64,000 nt of DNA from Rhodoferax sp. Lineage in GTDB: Bacteria > Pseudomonadota > Gammaproteobacteria > Burkholderiales > Burkholderiaceae_C. The DNA is taken from positions 277,966 to 341,965 of the forward strand of contig SSFF01000004.1 in the NCBI GenBank assembly GCA_008015235.1, written 5' to 3'. This document shows positions 40,788 through 50,556 of the stretch, piece by piece (positions within the stretch are counted from its first letter, which is position 1; every line of letters begins with the position of its first letter). The notes under the pieces are model-generated. The model did not search any database, was not told where the DNA came from, and saw only the letters and a program-made list of their open reading frames with translations. Made by a program: the position numbers and the translations under genes.

Positions 40788-43262
40788 TCAAAGTTGTTCG
40801 GCGGGTACCGGTCTGCCGAAATGGTAGCCCTGGAACGCATCGCAGCCCATGGTGCGCAGCAGGTCGCGCTGCTGCGCGGTTTCCACCCCTTCGGCAATCA
40901 CCTTCAGGCCCAGGCTGTGGCCCAGGGCGACCACGGTCTTGGCAATGACGGCATCGTTGGGGTCGGTGAGTAGGTCGCGCACGAAGGACTGGTCGATCTT
41001 GAGCTGGTCCAAGGGCAGGCGCTTGAGGTAAGACAGCGAGGAGTAGCCGGTGCCGAAGTCGTCGAGTGACATGCGCACGCCGCTGGACTTGATGGCGTTC
41101 ATCTTCTCGATGATCTCCTCCACGTTGTTCATCAGCATGCTCTCGGTAATCTCGATCTTGAGCAGGTGGGCCTGGGCGCCGGTCTTGGCCAGCGCTTTGC
41201 GCACCTGGTCGACAAAGCTGGCCTGTGCGAACTGCACGGCACTGACGTTGACGGCCATGGTCCAATGGCACTTGACCGGGTCGCTGCGCCATCGCACCAA
41301 TTGTTCGCAGGCCGCCTCCAGTACCCACTGACCCAGGGGCAGGATCAGGCCGCTTTCTTCGGCCAGCGGAATGAATTCTCCGGGTGGAACCATGCCACGC
41401 ACCGGATGCTGCCAGCGCACCAAGGCCTCCACGCCCGAAATGGTGCTTTCGCCATCGACCTGGACCTGGAAATGCAGCACGAAGCCGCCATGCTCCAGGC
41501 TCTTGCGCAATTCCTTTTCCAGTGCGGCGTGGGCACTGACGCTGGCCTGCATGCTGGGGTCGAAGAAGCGCGAGGTGTTGCGCCCTGCGCCCTTGGCCTC
41601 GTACATGGCCACGTCGGCTTTTTTCAGCAGTTCGTCCACCGAGTCGTCGCCGGGACCAAAAACCACGATGCCCACGCTGGGGGTGCTGACGTGGCTGTAG
41701 TCGCGCAGCTGGTAGGGCTGGCCCAGGGTGTTCAGTATCTTGTTGGCCACCATTTCGGCATGCGTGGCGGCGTCGATGCCATTGCTGCCCAGGCCTTCGA
41801 GCAAGACCACAAATTCGTCACCGCCGAAGCGCGCCACGCTGTCGATTTCGCGCACGCAGGCCTGCAGGCGCTGGGCCACCTGCTGCAGCAGGGTGTCACC
41901 CAGGTCATGGCCCATGGTGTCGTTGAGCTGTTTGAAATGGTCCAGGTCCAGGAACATGAGTGCACCAAAGTTCTTGGTGCGGTCCACCAGCGCCAGCGCG
42001 TGCTGCAGCCGGTCGAGCAGCAGACGCCGGTTGGGCAGCTGGGTCAGCGGGTCGTAGAAGGCCAGGCGCCTGATTTCTTCTTCGTAGGCCTTTTGCTCGG
42101 TCTCGTCGCGCACCAGGCCGACGAAGGTGGCCTGTCCGGCACGTTCGACCATGGACACCGACAGGCTCATGGGAAACAGGCTGCCGTCCTTGCGCAGCCC
42201 TTGCACGGCGCGCACCCGGTTCAACGCCCGGTTTTCGCCGGTTTGCAGGTGCTTGAGCAGGTAGCTGTCGTGGTGGCTGCTGTGTGGCTCGGGCATGAGC
42301 ATGGACACGTTGCGGCCCAGCACTTCGTGCACGGCATAACCGAAGATGCGGCTGGCCGCGAAATTGAAGGATTCCACCAGCCCCTGCGCATTGATGGTGA
42401 TGACGCCATCGACCATGTTGTCCAGAATGGTCTGGGTGTGCAAGGCGGCGTCGCGCAGCGCCTGTTCGTCCAGGCGGCGCTGCTCGCGTGCGGCAATGCG
42501 GTCGGAAATTTCGCGCAGCACCACCAGGATGGCCGCTTGGCCCTGCAGCTCGACCCGCACGCCCTGGACATCCACATCGAAGGCATGGCCGTCCAGGCGC
42601 AGGCACTGGGTTTCGCTGTGCGGCGAGAGCAGCTGGGCATTCTCGACCGCACGCAGCCGGGCCGATTGCTCGGCGCGCCAGTCCGGGTGTACCAGGGATT
42701 CCAGCGTGCGGCCCAGCAAGTCTTCTAGTTGCAGGCCACCGAACATGACGATGGCGGCCGGGTTGGCGTAGGCAATCAGCCCGTCGCGCTGCAGAAGTAC
42801 CGCGTCCGGTGACCATTCCACCAGGGTGCGGTATAGCGCATCGCTGGCCGCATGGGCTGTGTGCGCGGTGGCGTGGGCTGGCAGCACCTGGCCGACGATG
42901 AAGGCCGGGCGCTGGTTTTCGTCCCACACCGGCAGGCACTGCAGCAGCACCGCGGCGTCATTGCTGCCCATGCGCAAGGTCGCTGCCACGGTACACACAT
43001 GCCCCTGGGCAAAGGCTGTCCGATCGGCACGTGCAAACACGTCGTCCATCGCTGCGGACGTTGTCGAGGGCACGGACGCTGACTGCAGCTGTTCCAGGCT
43101 GCTGCCCCAGGCGGCTTGCGCGGCGTTGTTGAGCAGAACCCAGCGGCCATCGACATGGCGCACGTAGCACGGCGCGTCCATCGCATCCAGCAACGCCTTG
43201 CAGGCGAGGGGATGGTGGCTCAAAAGGGTATACAGCGTGGGCGCAGACATGTTGTGCTTCAT
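40788..43262 (-). CDS. PAS-GGDEF-EAL c-di-GMP protein
   Basis: About 824 residues from the ATG at 43262 (ATG at 43250 also possible). Three PAS-type segments (about 20-120, 130-255, 275-390) precede a GGDEF domain with intact GGDEF near 477 and an EAL domain with intact EAL near 612. Both catalytic motifs are conserved, so it may make or break c-di-GMP depending on signal. No membrane segments are seen. Co-transcribed with the bacteriohemerythrin. Confidence 0.9.
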   Translation of the reverse strand: MKHNMSAPTLYTLLSHHPLACKALLDAMDAPCYVRHVDGRWVLLNNAAQAAWGSSLEQLQSASVPSTTSAAMDDVFARADRTAFAQGHVCTVAATLRMGSNDAAVLLQCLPVWDENQRPAFIVGQVLPAHATAHTAHAASDALYRTLVEWSPDAVLLQRDGLIAYANPAAIVMFGGLQLEDLLGRTLESLVHPDWRAEQSARLRAVENAQLLSPHSETQCLRLDGHAFDVDVQGVRVELQGQAAILVVLREISDRIAAREQRRLDEQALRDAALHTQTILDNMVDGVITINAQGLVESFNFAASRIFGYAVHEVLGRNVSMLMPEPHSSHHDSYLLKHLQTGENRALNRVRAVQGLRKDGSLFPMSLSVSMVERAGQATFVGLVRDETEQKAYEEEIRRLAFYDPLTQLPNRRLLLDRLQHALALVDRTKNFGALMFLDLDHFKQLNDTMGHDLGDTLLQQVAQRLQACVREIDSVARFGGDEFVVLLEGLGSNGIDAATHAEMVANKILNTLGQPYQLRDYSHVSTPSVGIVVFGPGDDSVDELLKKADVAMYEAKGAGRNTSRFFDPSMQASVSAHAALEKELRKSLEHGGFVLHFQVQVDGESTISGVEALVRWQHPVRGMVPPGEFIPLAEESGLILPLGQWVLEAACEQLVRWRSDPVKCHWTMAVNVSAVQFAQASFVDQVRKALAKTGAQAHLLKIEITESMLMNNVEEIIEKMNAIKSSGVRMSLDDFGTGYSSLSYLKRLPLDQLKIDQSFVRDLLTDPNDAVIAKTVVALGHSLGLKVIAEGVETAQQRDLLRTMGCDAFQGYHFGRPVPAEQL

Positions 43263-43365
43263 GGGCACAGTCCCACAGAAAGGCCGCTGCACCACGAAAA
43301 CCGATTCTAGGGGCTAGGTTGCGGCGGTGGCATGCTTCGGGCGCTTTTTTCGCACCGCTCTGAAG

Positions 43366-44655
43366 TCAGAACAAATTTCCGGTCATTGCTATCGAATCGG
43401 GAGTCCCTGGTGCGGCTGCTGCAGGGCCTACGGGCATGTCGCCCGGAGCGGCGCCATGGGCCACGAGCTTGCCCACCCGCACCCCCAGCAGGCGCAGGCG
43501 CCGCTGCAGCGGCGCCCGTTTGAGGCACTGCCCGGCGGCCTGGCGAATGGCGGCGGCGGTATCGACTGCATCGGGCAGCGTCAGGTCGCGCGTGACGATG
43601 CTGAAGTCATCGAAGCGCAGCTTGATGCCCACGGTTTTCCCGGCGTAGCCCTTGCGTTGCAGATCATCGGCAACCTGCTCGCACAGCCGGGTGAAGATGG
43701 CGCCGAGTTCGGCCTTGTCGCGCACCGCGTGCATGTCGCGCTCGAAGGTGGTTTCGCGGCTCATGCTCACCGGTTCGCTCTCCAGTTCCACGGGGCGTTC
43801 GTCGCGACCCCAGGCGCTGTGGTGCAGCCACAGGCCGGTGCGCTGGCCAAACGTGTCCATCAGCCACTGTTCGTCGCAGCGGGCCAGTTCGCCGATGGTG
43901 GTAATGCCCTGGGCCTGCAGCTTGGCGTCAAGCTTGGGTCCTATGCCATTGATCTTGCGGCAGGCCAGCGGCCAGATCAGCGTCTGCAGGTCGTTTTCGC
44001 GCACCACTGAGATGCCGTTGGGCTTGTTGAATTCGCTGGCCATCTTGGCCAGCAGCTTGTTTGGGGCAATGCCGATCGAACAGGTCAGGCCGGTTTCTTG
44101 GAAGATAGTTTTCTGGATCAGGCGCGCCAGCGTGCGCCCGCCCTCACGCTGGCCACCGGGTACTTCGGTGAAGTCAATGTAGACCTCATCCACCCCCCGG
44201 TTTTCCATCAGCGGCGCAATCTCGGTGATGATGGCCTTGAAGCGTTGCGAGTACTGGCGGTATTCGGCAAAGTCCACCGGCAGCATGATGGCCTGTGGGC
44301 ACAGCTTGGCGGCCTTCATCATGCCCATGGCCGAACCTACGCCAAACTGGCGCGCGGCATAGGTGGCGGTGGTGATGACGCCGCGCCCGGTGTAGTCCTT
44401 GAGTCTGGCGAAGGATTCGACCGGAATACGGGCCAGGGCGGCACGCTGGGCGGCTGCGTCCCAGGGGGCGTCGGGCTCGTCCTGCAGTGCCTGGGCACGC
44501 AGGCGCTCCAGCACCGTCGCAATGGCACTGCGTCCACCGCCAATGACCACCGGCATGCCCTTGAGCTGCGGGTAGCGCAGCAGTTCCACGGAGGCGTAGA
44601 ACGCATCCATGTCCAGGTGGGCAATGCGGCGCGGCAGGACCATGGTGATGGGCAT
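43366..44655 (-). CDS. dinB: DNA polymerase IV
   Basis: Y-family polymerase of 429 residues from the ATG at 44655 (an ATG at 44643 is an alternative). AHLDMDAFYASVE near residue 14 and GVDEVYIDFTE hold the catalytic acids. The open frame extends into the upstream gene but the start is set by the neighbour's stop two bases away. It copies past damaged bases. No clear LexA box is visible in front of it. Confidence 0.92.
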   Translation of the reverse strand: MPITMVLPRRIAHLDMDAFYASVELLRYPQLKGMPVVIGGGRSAIATVLERLRAQALQDEPDAPWDAAAQRAALARIPVESFARLKDYTGRGVITTATYAARQFGVGSAMGMMKAAKLCPQAIMLPVDFAEYRQYSQRFKAIITEIAPLMENRGVDEVYIDFTEVPGGQREGGRTLARLIQKTIFQETGLTCSIGIAPNKLLAKMASEFNKPNGISVVRENDLQTLIWPLACRKINGIGPKLDAKLQAQGITTIGELARCDEQWLMDTFGQRTGLWLHHSAWGRDERPVELESEPVSMSRETTFERDMHAVRDKAELGAIFTRLCEQVADDLQRKGYAGKTVGIKLRFDDFSIVTRDLTLPDAVDTAAAIRQAAGQCLKRAPLQRRLRLLGVRVGKLVAHGAAPGDMPVGPAAAAPGTPDSIAMTGNLF

Positions 44656-44657
44656 TG

Positions 44658-45560
44658 TCAAAGGCTGCGCTGCAGCACCATGCCCAGCGCCATCAGTGTG
44701 GGCGTCAGCAGGTTGGCGCCCACGTTCTGGCCCATGGCCGGCAGCAGGGCTTGGACATAGTTGTAATGGCGAAGCACCGTGCGTGTGGCCGGCAGTGCCA
44801 GGGCCAGGCCGAGCAGTCCGGCCAAGGCGCCCCAGGGCAGGGCCCCGGCGGCCACACCCAGCACCAGGCTGGCATAAGCGGCAACGGTCATGGCGGCGAA
44901 ATAGCGGCTGGCGGCCCGCGGGCCTTTTTGCACCAGCAGGTGCTGGCGCCCGGCCTGTCGGTCGGCCTGTACGTCCGGAAACTGGTTGAGCAGCAGCAGG
45001 TTGTTGCACAAGAAGAAAGGCACCAGGCTGGCCACCAGCGCCGCCGTGCTGTACTGGCCGCCCAACGCCACGCTGGTGCCCACCACCATGAGCGGCCCGA
45101 AGCCGAGCCCTGGGGCCACCAGGCACAGCAGTGGGTGGCGCGTGATCCAGCGCGTGTAGGCCAGTACCAGCAGCACGCCCAGCAGGCCAATCGGCAGCAG
45201 TGCCAAGCCGCGGTAGGCCACAAAGTACAGGCCAATGCCGATGCACAGCAGCAGGCTGAGTACGGCCAGCACCAGCGTGGCCTGGGCCAGGTGCGGGTGG
45301 GCGGGCAAGGTGCCGCTGCCGCCGCTGAACGGGGTGCGCACGGTGTGCAGGTCGAGCGCGCTGCGGAAGTCCAGGTATTCGTTGAAGGCGTTCACGCTGA
45401 CGTGCGCGCACAGGGCCCCCACCAGCACCCACAGGGCGTCACTCCATGGGAACGGCGTTGTAGAGAGCGCGGCACCAGCCCAGCCCAGGCCGATGCAGGC
45501 GGGTGTGAGTACCAGAAAGGGAAGGCGGGCGGTGCCCAGCAGCTGCTTCATTTCGAACAT
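44658..45560 (-). CDS. UbiA-family prenyltransferase
   Basis: Integral membrane protein of about 300 residues from the ATG at 45560, with eight or nine hydrophobic segments. The first Asp-rich motif is NAFNEYLDFRSALD and the second region QFPDVQADRQAGR, as in MenA/UbiA-type enzymes that attach polyprenyl chains to aromatic rings. Substrate unknown. Its stop lies two bases before the dinB start, an unexpected pairing. Confidence 0.85.
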   Translation of the reverse strand: MFEMKQLLGTARLPFLVLTPACIGLGWAGAALSTTPFPWSDALWVLVGALCAHVSVNAFNEYLDFRSALDLHTVRTPFSGGSGTLPAHPHLAQATLVLAVLSLLLCIGIGLYFVAYRGLALLPIGLLGVLLVLAYTRWITRHPLLCLVAPGLGFGPLMVVGTSVALGGQYSTAALVASLVPFFLCNNLLLLNQFPDVQADRQAGRQHLLVQKGPRAASRYFAAMTVAAYASLVLGVAAGALPWGALAGLLGLALALPATRTVLRHYNYVQALLPAMGQNVGANLLTPTLMALGMVLQRSL

Positions 45561-45646
45561 GGGCACAGCATAAGCCAAGGTGCAGGGATGGCGGACGGGC
45601 TTTTCGCGCAGGTCAGCGGGCGTTACCATGCGCGCAGGAGGGTGGT

Positions 45647-46444
45647 ATGGGCCGCTGTGTGCTGTGCGTGGTGTTGCTGTTTTTCGGATGCAGTGCCCTG
45701 CGCGCACAGGTGTTGCGCATGCCTTTGCTGGAGGCTTCGCCCTATGGTGTGGTGGATGCCCAGGGAAACAAGGTGGGCCTGTACCCGGACATTGCGCAGG
45801 CCTTGGCCCGTGAGACCAGGATGCCGGTCGAGATTGAGTTGGTTCCGTTTGCCCGCGCAGCGAACGAAACTGCCAAAGGCGGTGGGGATGCCACCATCAT
45901 GATGTCCACGGCTTTCAGTGAGAGCAAGGCGGTGGAAGCCATCGTGGTGTTTTTCAGTCGACAGGTGCTCTTGATGCGGCCCGGGTTGAAGGCGCCCGAC
46001 CGCAAGGCACTGAACGGGCTGACCATCGGGCGGCTGAACGGTGGCTGCCAGGTCCTGGTCAGCCCCCCGGGCGAAACCATCCAATTCCAGGATATCAATT
46101 CGCAGGGTTCAGCGGTGGGCATGCTGGCCTTGGGGCGCATTGATGCGTTTTGTTCCACCGAAGAAGCCTTGCGTGCGGAGATTCGCAATCAGGGCTTGGA
46201 GGAAAAGCTGCGTACAGCCCAGGTTCTGGAGCTGGGCGCACGGCCGGTCTGGCTGATGCTGTCCCCCAAACTGTCCAAACCGGTCGGTCTTGCGTTGGTG
46301 GACGGCGTGAAGCGTATGCAGCGCAGCGGCGAGCTTGCCAGGATATTCCGCAAGCACCTGGGGGCGAGTTACCGCTTGCAGACCCAGGAGAATGCCTCTT
46401 CCGAGAAGGACGGCGCTGGCGTAAATAGACCAGAGACTCAGTAG
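45647..46444 (+). CDS. Periplasmic amino-acid-type binding protein
   Basis: Protein of 265 residues. A Sec signal peptide (about 1-21, ending ALRA) is followed by an SBP_bac_3-like fold with PYGVVDAQGNKVGLYPDIAQ cut at GLYPDI. No ABC permease or ATPase gene is adjacent, so it may work with a distant transporter or as a sensor. Good ribosome site AGGAGGG. Confidence 0.8.
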   Translation: MGRCVLCVVLLFFGCSALRAQVLRMPLLEASPYGVVDAQGNKVGLYPDIAQALARETRMPVEIELVPFARAANETAKGGGDATIMMSTAFSESKAVEAIVVFFSRQVLLMRPGLKAPDRKALNGLTIGRLNGGCQVLVSPPGETIQFQDINSQGSAVGMLALGRIDAFCSTEEALRAEIRNQGLEEKLRTAQVLELGARPVWLMLSPKLSKPVGLALVDGVKRMQRSGELARIFRKHLGASYRLQTQENASSEKDGAGVNRPETQ

Positions 46445-46499
46445 AAACCCTAGTATTCGGGTGTATGCTGCTGTGCAGCAATTCCAACCAGGCTTCACC

Positions 46500-49178
46500 A
46501 TGGACAAGCACTACCTCTCCCCCCTGTTCACCCCCCAGTCGATCGCTGTATTTGCGGGCAAGCAGGACGATCCGGCCAGCCTCACGCCCCATGCCCAGGC
46601 CTTGCTCCAGGCCCTGAAGGCGCAGCACTTCGACGGCAACCTGTTTTTCCTGGACACGGCCTTCACCGGCACCCTGGCCGATCTGGCCACCACGCACGCG
46701 GACCTGGCCGTGATTGCCTTGCCCAACGAAGAGGTGCTGGGTGCCCTGGAGATTGCCGGGCGCATCAAGTGCAAGGCGGCGGTGGTCATCTCCACCGGCA
46801 TTGACGCTGCGCTGGCGTCCGAGATGCACAAGGTGGCCAAGCGCGACGGCGTCTACCTGCTGGGCCCCAACTGCCTGGGCTTCCAGCGTCCCCATGCCCA
46901 CCTCAACGCCAGCGTGGCCGGCCCGCTCGCACAGACCGGCCCGCTGGCGCTGGTGTCGCAGTCGGGTGCGCTGACTTCATCGATATTGGACTGGGCGCAG
47001 AAGAACGGTGTCGGTTTCTCGACCGTGGTGTCGCTGGGGCCGAACACCGCGGTGGACATGGCCGAGGTGCTGGATTTTCTGGCCACGGATGCCAAGACCC
47101 ACAGCATCGTGATCTACCTCGAAGGCATCAAGAATGCCCGCCGCTTCATGAGCGCGCTGCGTGCCGCGGCCAATGCCAAGCCGGTGGTGGTGCTCAAGGC
47201 CGGTCGCAAGGCCGAGGGCAACCGCGCTGCGCTGACCCACAGCGGCACCATCGTCGGCAGCGACGACGTGTTCGATGCCGCCCTGCGCCGGGCCGGTGCC
47301 GTGCGTGTGCGCTCCTTCGTGGCCTTGTTCTCGGCCGCCAAAACCCTGGCCTCGCGCTACCGCCCGGTGGGGCGTCGTCTGGCGGTCATTACCAACGGCG
47401 GCGGCCCCGGTGTGCTGGCAGCGGACTGGATCGACGAGGTCAAGCTGCAGTTGGGCGTGCTGACCGACACCCAGGCGAGCGAACTGCAACCGAAACTGCC
47501 GGCCATGGCTTCGCTGGTTGATTTGATCGACGTTTCCGAAGGCGCCGGGCCCGAGCACTACGCGGCTGCACTCGACACCGTGGGGCACGCGGGCCAGATC
47601 GACGGCGTGCTGGTCATCTACTCGCCCGCATTCGGCTCCGACGGCAGTGCCATCGCCACGGCACTGGCGCAGGCCAACAAACGCCTGGGCAAGCCGCTGC
47701 TGACCTGCTGGATGGGCGACGCCACCGTGGGCGAGGCGCGGCGCATCCTCAACGATGCCGCCATCCCCAGCTTCCGCACCCCTGAAATGGCGGTGGGCTC
47801 TTTTGCCAACATTGCCTCGTTCTACACCAACCAGCAGTTGCTGCAGCAAACCCCGCCGCCCTTGTCGGACCTGTCCAAGCCCGATGTCGAAGGCGCGCGC
47901 ATGCTGGTGGAAAGTGTGCTGGCCGAGCGCCGCAAGGTGCTGACCGAAATGGAATCCAAGGCCTTGCTGGCGGCCTTCCACATTCCGGTCACCCGTACCA
48001 TCCTGGCGCGCAATGTGAACGAGGCCATCATGATTGCCACGCAGCTGGGTTTCCCGGTGGCGCTCAAGATCGACTCGCCCGACATTTCGCACAAGTCCGA
48101 CGTCCAGGGCGTGGTGCTCAACGTGCAGAACTCCACCGCCGTGCGCGATGCCTATGTCGAGATGATGCAGGCCGTGGCCCGGCACCAGCCCGACGCCCGC
48201 ATCAACGGTGTCACCATCCAGAACATGTCCTCGCAAAAGCGCGGGCGCGAAATCTACATCGGGCTGGTTACCGACGCGCCTTTCGGCCCGGTCATCGCCT
48301 TCGGTGCCGGTGGCACCATGATCGAACTGATGAACGACCGGGCCATGGAGCTGCCGCCGCTCAACCAGTTCCTGGCGCGTCGGCTCATTGACCGCGCCCG
48401 CGTTTCTGAGACCCTGGGCGAGTGGCGCGGTGCCAGCGCGGCCGACACCGATGCGTTGGAGCAGGTGCTGCTGCGGGTGTCGGAAATGGTGTGCGAACTG
48501 CCGCAGCTGCGTGAAATGGACATCAACCCCATCATCGTGGACGAGTCGGGTGCGGTGGCGGTGGACGCCCGCATCGTGGTGGACAACGCGCCGCCTTCGG
48601 TGCGCCACTACAACCACCTGGCCATCCTGCCTTACCCCTCGCAGCACGAGCAGGTCTGGCCCATGCGCGGTGGCGGCGAGTACACGGTGCGCCCGATCCA
48701 CCCCGACGATGCTTCCATGCTGCAGGAATTCGTGCGCAAGCTCTCGCCCGAGAGCCGCTACTTCCGCTTCGTGTCCTCTATCCAGGAGCTGCCGCCGACC
48801 ATGCTGTCGCGCTTCACGCTCATCGACTACGACCGCGAAATGGCATTGGTGGCGGTGTGCCGCGAGCGCAGCGTCGGTGCCGACGGCGAAGTGGTGGAGA
48901 CCCAGCGCGTGCTGGGCGTGTCGCGCTACATCACCAACCCGGACCGCGCCAGCTGCGAGTTTTCGCTGGTGGTGTCGGACGACTTCAAGGGCCAGGGTCT
49001 GGGTTCCCGCCTGATGTTGGCCATCATGGACTTTGCCCGTGAAAAGGGCTTGGCCGAAATCGAGGGCCTGGTGCTGGCCAACAACGCCAACATGCTCAAG
49101 CTCATGAAGGGCCTGGGCTTCAGCGTCAAGGCCTACCCTGAAGACCCCGACTTCAAGCTGGTAACCCACACGCTGTAG
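46500..49178 (+). CDS. Pat-type protein lysine acetyltransferase
   Basis: Protein of about 892 residues from the ATG at 46500. Domains in order: CoA-binding (about 1-135), succinyl-CoA-ligase-like (150-450), ATP-grasp (480-700) and C-terminal GNAT acetyltransferase (725-885, with VVSDDFKGQGLGSRLM). This ADP-forming acyl-CoA-synthetase-like plus GNAT layout is that of Pat/PatZ (YfiQ), which acetylates lysines of enzymes such as acetyl-CoA synthetase. Confidence 0.9.
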   Translation: MDKHYLSPLFTPQSIAVFAGKQDDPASLTPHAQALLQALKAQHFDGNLFFLDTAFTGTLADLATTHADLAVIALPNEEVLGALEIAGRIKCKAAVVISTGIDAALASEMHKVAKRDGVYLLGPNCLGFQRPHAHLNASVAGPLAQTGPLALVSQSGALTSSILDWAQKNGVGFSTVVSLGPNTAVDMAEVLDFLATDAKTHSIVIYLEGIKNARRFMSALRAAANAKPVVVLKAGRKAEGNRAALTHSGTIVGSDDVFDAALRRAGAVRVRSFVALFSAAKTLASRYRPVGRRLAVITNGGGPGVLAADWIDEVKLQLGVLTDTQASELQPKLPAMASLVDLIDVSEGAGPEHYAAALDTVGHAGQIDGVLVIYSPAFGSDGSAIATALAQANKRLGKPLLTCWMGDATVGEARRILNDAAIPSFRTPEMAVGSFANIASFYTNQQLLQQTPPPLSDLSKPDVEGARMLVESVLAERRKVLTEMESKALLAAFHIPVTRTILARNVNEAIMIATQLGFPVALKIDSPDISHKSDVQGVVLNVQNSTAVRDAYVEMMQAVARHQPDARINGVTIQNMSSQKRGREIYIGLVTDAPFGPVIAFGAGGTMIELMNDRAMELPPLNQFLARRLIDRARVSETLGEWRGASAADTDALEQVLLRVSEMVCELPQLREMDINPIIVDESGAVAVDARIVVDNAPPSVRHYNHLAILPYPSQHEQVWPMRGGGEYTVRPIHPDDASMLQEFVRKLSPESRYFRFVSSIQELPPTMLSRFTLIDYDREMALVAVCRERSVGADGEVVETQRVLGVSRYITNPDRASCEFSLVVSDDFKGQGLGSRLMLAIMDFAREKGLAEIEGLVLANNANMLKLMKGLGFSVKAYPEDPDFKLVTHTL

Positions 49179-49185
49179 CCACTCT

Positions 49186-49232
49186 CAAAATAGTAGCTAA
49201 CAGTCCAATCTGTACGCGGGCTACAGGCCGAT
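49186..49232 (-). repeat. Interspersed repeat, copy 8
   Basis: Copy between the convergent acetyltransferase and lactate dehydrogenase genes; the left part (GTAGCCCGCGTACAGATT on the minus strand) is well kept, the core is more divergent. Confidence 0.6.
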
Positions 49233-49253
49233 TAGGCCTGTAACTACGGTACA

Positions 49254-50411
49254 TCAGGGCGTGGGATAGGTGCCGGGAAGCAGGATGCCCTTGTCCACGT
49301 TCTCGATGTTGGTGTGGCCACAGAAAGCCATGGTCAGGTCGAGTTCGCGGTGGATAAGTTCCAGGCATTTGCTCACGCCTTCCTCACCCATGGCCCCCAG
49401 GCCATACAGGAAGGCGCGGCCGATGTAGGTGCCCTGGGCACCCAGTGCGCGCGCCTTGAGCACGTCCTGCCCCATGCGGATGCCGCCGTCCATGTGTACT
49501 TCGATGTCTTTGCCCACAGCCTCCACGATGCGGGGCAGGGCGCGGATCGAGGACTCGGCCCCGTCGAGCTGGCGCCCACCGTGGTTGGAAACGATGAGAG
49601 CATCGGCCCCCGACTGTACGGCCAGGCGTGCATCTTCCACATCCTGGATACCCTTGAGGATGAGCTTGCCGCCCCAGCGCTTCTTGATCCACTCCACATC
49701 GCCCCAGTTCAGGGCCGGGTCGAACTGCTGCGCGGTCCAGGCGCCCAGGTTGGCCACATCTTCCACGCCCTGAACATGACCGACGATGTTGCCGAACTGG
49801 CGCCGCTTCGTGCCCAACATGCCCAGGCCCCAGCGCACCTTGGTGGCCAGGTTGATGATGTTGGCCAGTGTCGGCTTCGGTGGGGCCGAGAGGCCGTTCT
49901 TCAGGTCCTTGTGGCGTTGGCCCAGGATCTGCAGGTCCAGCGTCAGCACCAGCGCCGAGCAGCCCGCGGCCTTGGCGCGGTCGATCAGGCGCTCGATGAA
50001 GGCGCGGTCTTTCATCACATAGAGCTGGAACCAGAAGCCCGGTCCGGCATGCTCGGCCACGTCTTCGATCGAGCAGATGCTCATGGTCGAGAGCGTGAAC
50101 GGAATGCCGAACTTGCGCGCGGCACGTGCCGCCAGGATTTCACCGTCGGCATGCTGCATGCCGGTCAGGCCCGTGGGCGCAATCGCCACCGGCATGGCTA
50201 CCGGCTGACCAATCATGGTGGTGGCCGTGCTGCGGTTTTCCATGTTCACAGCCACGCGCTGGCGCAGCTTGATGGACTGGAAGTCGGCCTCGTTGGCGCG
50301 GTAGGTGCTTTCGGTCCAGGAGCCGGAATCGGCGTAGTCGTAGAACATGCGGGGCACGCGCTTCTGGGCCAGAACGCGCAGGTCTTCGATGGTGGTGATC
50401 GTGGTGCTCAT
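49254..50411 (-). CDS. lldD: FMN-dependent L-lactate dehydrogenase-like
   Basis: Protein of 385 residues from the ATG at 50411 behind AGGAG. Alpha-hydroxy-acid oxidase family: YDYADSGSWTE near the start, the catalytic His in VSNHGGRQLDG, and the FMN phosphate site DGGIRMGQDVLKARALGA. It oxidises L-lactate or another 2-hydroxy acid to the 2-oxo acid. The exact substrate in this organism is open. Confidence 0.85.
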   Translation of the reverse strand: MSTTITTIEDLRVLAQKRVPRMFYDYADSGSWTESTYRANEADFQSIKLRQRVAVNMENRSTATTMIGQPVAMPVAIAPTGLTGMQHADGEILAARAARKFGIPFTLSTMSICSIEDVAEHAGPGFWFQLYVMKDRAFIERLIDRAKAAGCSALVLTLDLQILGQRHKDLKNGLSAPPKPTLANIINLATKVRWGLGMLGTKRRQFGNIVGHVQGVEDVANLGAWTAQQFDPALNWGDVEWIKKRWGGKLILKGIQDVEDARLAVQSGADALIVSNHGGRQLDGAESSIRALPRIVEAVGKDIEVHMDGGIRMGQDVLKARALGAQGTYIGRAFLYGLGAMGEEGVSKCLELIHRELDLTMAFCGHTNIENVDKGILLPGTYPTP

Positions 50412-50556
50412 GGGGTCTCCTGTGATTTTTCGCATGGTAGCGGCAGGCAGCCGGTCCTGGCGTGAAAAGCCGGGTGGGCCGTTTGAAAAAATTTGCGGGC
50501 ACTTACGGCACAATGCCCCGTTGTCCCTTCGCTTCCCGCTGTAGCTTCCGCCCACC

